NCBI GenBank assembly: GCA_025928535.1
Contig: JAICJJ010000144.1
Coordinates: forward strand, 1-7,034
Origin: Thermomicrobiales bacterium
GTDB taxonomy: Bacteria; Chloroflexota; Chloroflexia; Thermomicrobiales; UBA6265
Length of the DNA: 7,034 nucleotides
Reading direction: 5' to 3'
Shown: positions 6,739 through 7,034 of the stretch, one piece after another
Layout of the letters: each line of letters starts with the position of its first letter
Numbering within the stretch: the stretch's first letter is position 1
Translations under genes and position numbers: made by a program
The notes under the pieces: model-generated
What the model was told of the DNA's origin: nothing
The model's database searches: none
Seen by the model: only the letters and a program-made list of their open reading frames with translations

Positions 6739-6794
6739 CGCATTTCGGCATAGGCCATTTCCCGGACGCGAAATAGGCCGTTTCGGCCGATGCG
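6739..6794. promoter_or_regulatory. Long imperfect hairpin / direct-repeat region after the regulator gene
   Basis: Starting 21 bp after the regulator's stop, the strand can fold back on itself: CGCAT/ATGCG, CGGC/GCCG, GGCC/GGCC and ATTTC/GAAAT pair in order (18 bp in total, with bulges and an 8-base loop at 6762-6769). The same segment contains a 12-bp direct repeat, ATAGGCCATTTC (6750-6761) and ATAGGCCGTTTC (6773-6784), 23 bp apart. The second copy is part of a 19-bp near-palindrome (6773-6791). No T-run follows, so it is not a standard intrinsic terminator. It may be an operator for the downstream gene at 6930, possibly for the adjacent MalT-like protein, or an end-of-transcript structure. 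Confidence 0.45.
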
Positions 6795-6838
6795 ACGTGG
6801 CCGGGCGCGGTCCTATCGTGGCCGCGGTCCAAAGCGAG

Positions 6839-6863
6839 CGCCATCGTCCGCCGGACGATGGCG
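6839..6863. repeat. Perfect 25-bp palindrome upstream of the edge gene
   Basis: CGCCATCGTCCG and CGGACGATGGCG are perfect 12-bp arms around a single central base. The palindrome lies 67 bp before the start at 6930 and 45 bp after the hairpin at 6739-6794. No T-run follows on the plus strand. It could be a protein-binding site, or a stable hairpin in the leader of the next gene if transcription starts upstream of it. Confidence 0.6.
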
Positions 6864-6876
6864 ACGCCTGGAACGG

Positions 6877-6910
6877 GATGGCCGCGCCATGTCCCGATGG
6901 CCGAGCCATG
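6877..6910. repeat. Two copies of a 15-bp palindromic unit, 19 bp apart
   Basis: GATGGCCGCGCCATG (6877-6891) and GATGGCCGAGCCATG (6896-6910) match at 14 of 15 positions. Each contains ATGGC and GCCAT arms around a 3-base centre. The second copy ends five bases before the GGAGGAG ribosome binding site. The arms also occur in the outer part of the palindrome at 6839-6863 (CGCCAT/ATGGCG). Tandem operators or leader hairpins near the ribosome binding site are both possible. Confidence 0.5.
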
Positions 6911-6915
6911 CTTGC

Positions 6916-6922
6916 GGAGGAG
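6916..6922 (+). promoter_or_regulatory. Strong ribosome binding site of the edge gene
   Basis: GGAGGAG lies seven bases before ATG 6930, an ideal Shine-Dalgarno sequence and spacing. It is the main evidence that a real gene begins there. Confidence 0.7.
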
Positions 6923-6929
6923 CGTGTCG

Positions 6930-7034
6930 ATGGGCAAGCCCGCGCTTGCGGCTCCTGCGGCGGCGAATGCGGATCGGCGTCGCGCCGAAGGCGATGGTGG
7001 CGCGCAGCGCCCGTCGCGCCCGGGAATGGTCTGG
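6930..7034 (+). CDS. Unidentified protein, first 35 codons (runs off the right edge)
   Basis: An open frame starts at ATG 6930 after a strong GGAGGAG and continues to the window end. The visible residues begin MGKPALAAPAAANADRRRAE and end RPSRPGMVW. The segment is rich in Ala, Arg and Pro and looks like a disordered or cytoplasmic N-terminal tail; no domain or motif is recognisable. It could precede a membrane protein or an enzyme, and nothing here decides that. Its position behind the MalT-like regulator, with several dyads in between, makes it a candidate target of that regulator. A second frame through the same bases is also open but has no matching ribosome binding site. Confidence 0.6.
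   Translation, partial: MGKPALAAPAAANADRRRAEGDGGAQRPSRPGMVW

Overview
The window is GC-rich and looks like bacterial chromosome. Gene content (a hydantoinase/oxoprolinase-family protein, a DUF917 protein, a Tat-exported oligopeptide-type binding protein, a MalT-like STAND/LuxR regulator) and the hairpin repeat with a GTCATCCTGAGC-type arm recall Thermomicrobia or other Chloroflexota. This placement is an inference from family recall, with low to moderate confidence. No rRNA, tRNA, CRISPR array or transposase gene is visible.

Left part: a hydantoinase/oxoprolinase N-terminal fragment on the minus strand runs off the left edge and starts at 536. A DUF917 (S-methyl-thiohydantoin desulfurase-like) gene at 940-2037 on the plus strand is transcribed away from it. 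These two families often sit together. Here they are divergent, with a 403-bp spacer. The spacer holds two operator-like dyads close to the hydantoinase start (569-588 and 591-624). It also holds a composite repeat at 673-863: a period-8 purine-rich array, a 30-bp-arm hairpin, and a second period-8 array in inverted orientation.

Middle: after a 200-bp spacer containing a perfect 12-bp palindrome comes a family-5 (oligopeptide/dipeptide/nickel type) extracellular solute-binding protein with a Tat signal (2238-3968). No permease or ATPase gene accompanies it in the window. A gap of 52 bp separates it from an 898-residue MalT-like regulator (4021-6717) with an N-terminal STAND ATPase, a helical repeat region and a C-terminal LuxR helix-turn-helix. 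The two may be co-transcribed.

Right edge: 6718-6929 is non-coding and unusually rich in dyads. It contains a 56-nt imperfect hairpin just after the regulator, a perfect 25-bp palindrome, and two copies of a 15-bp palindromic unit. A strong ribosome binding site then precedes a gene that starts at 6930 and leaves the window after 35 codons. A working picture, not proven, is a peptide or amino-acid-derivative uptake and hydantoin-type catabolism neighbourhood with local control by the MalT-like protein.
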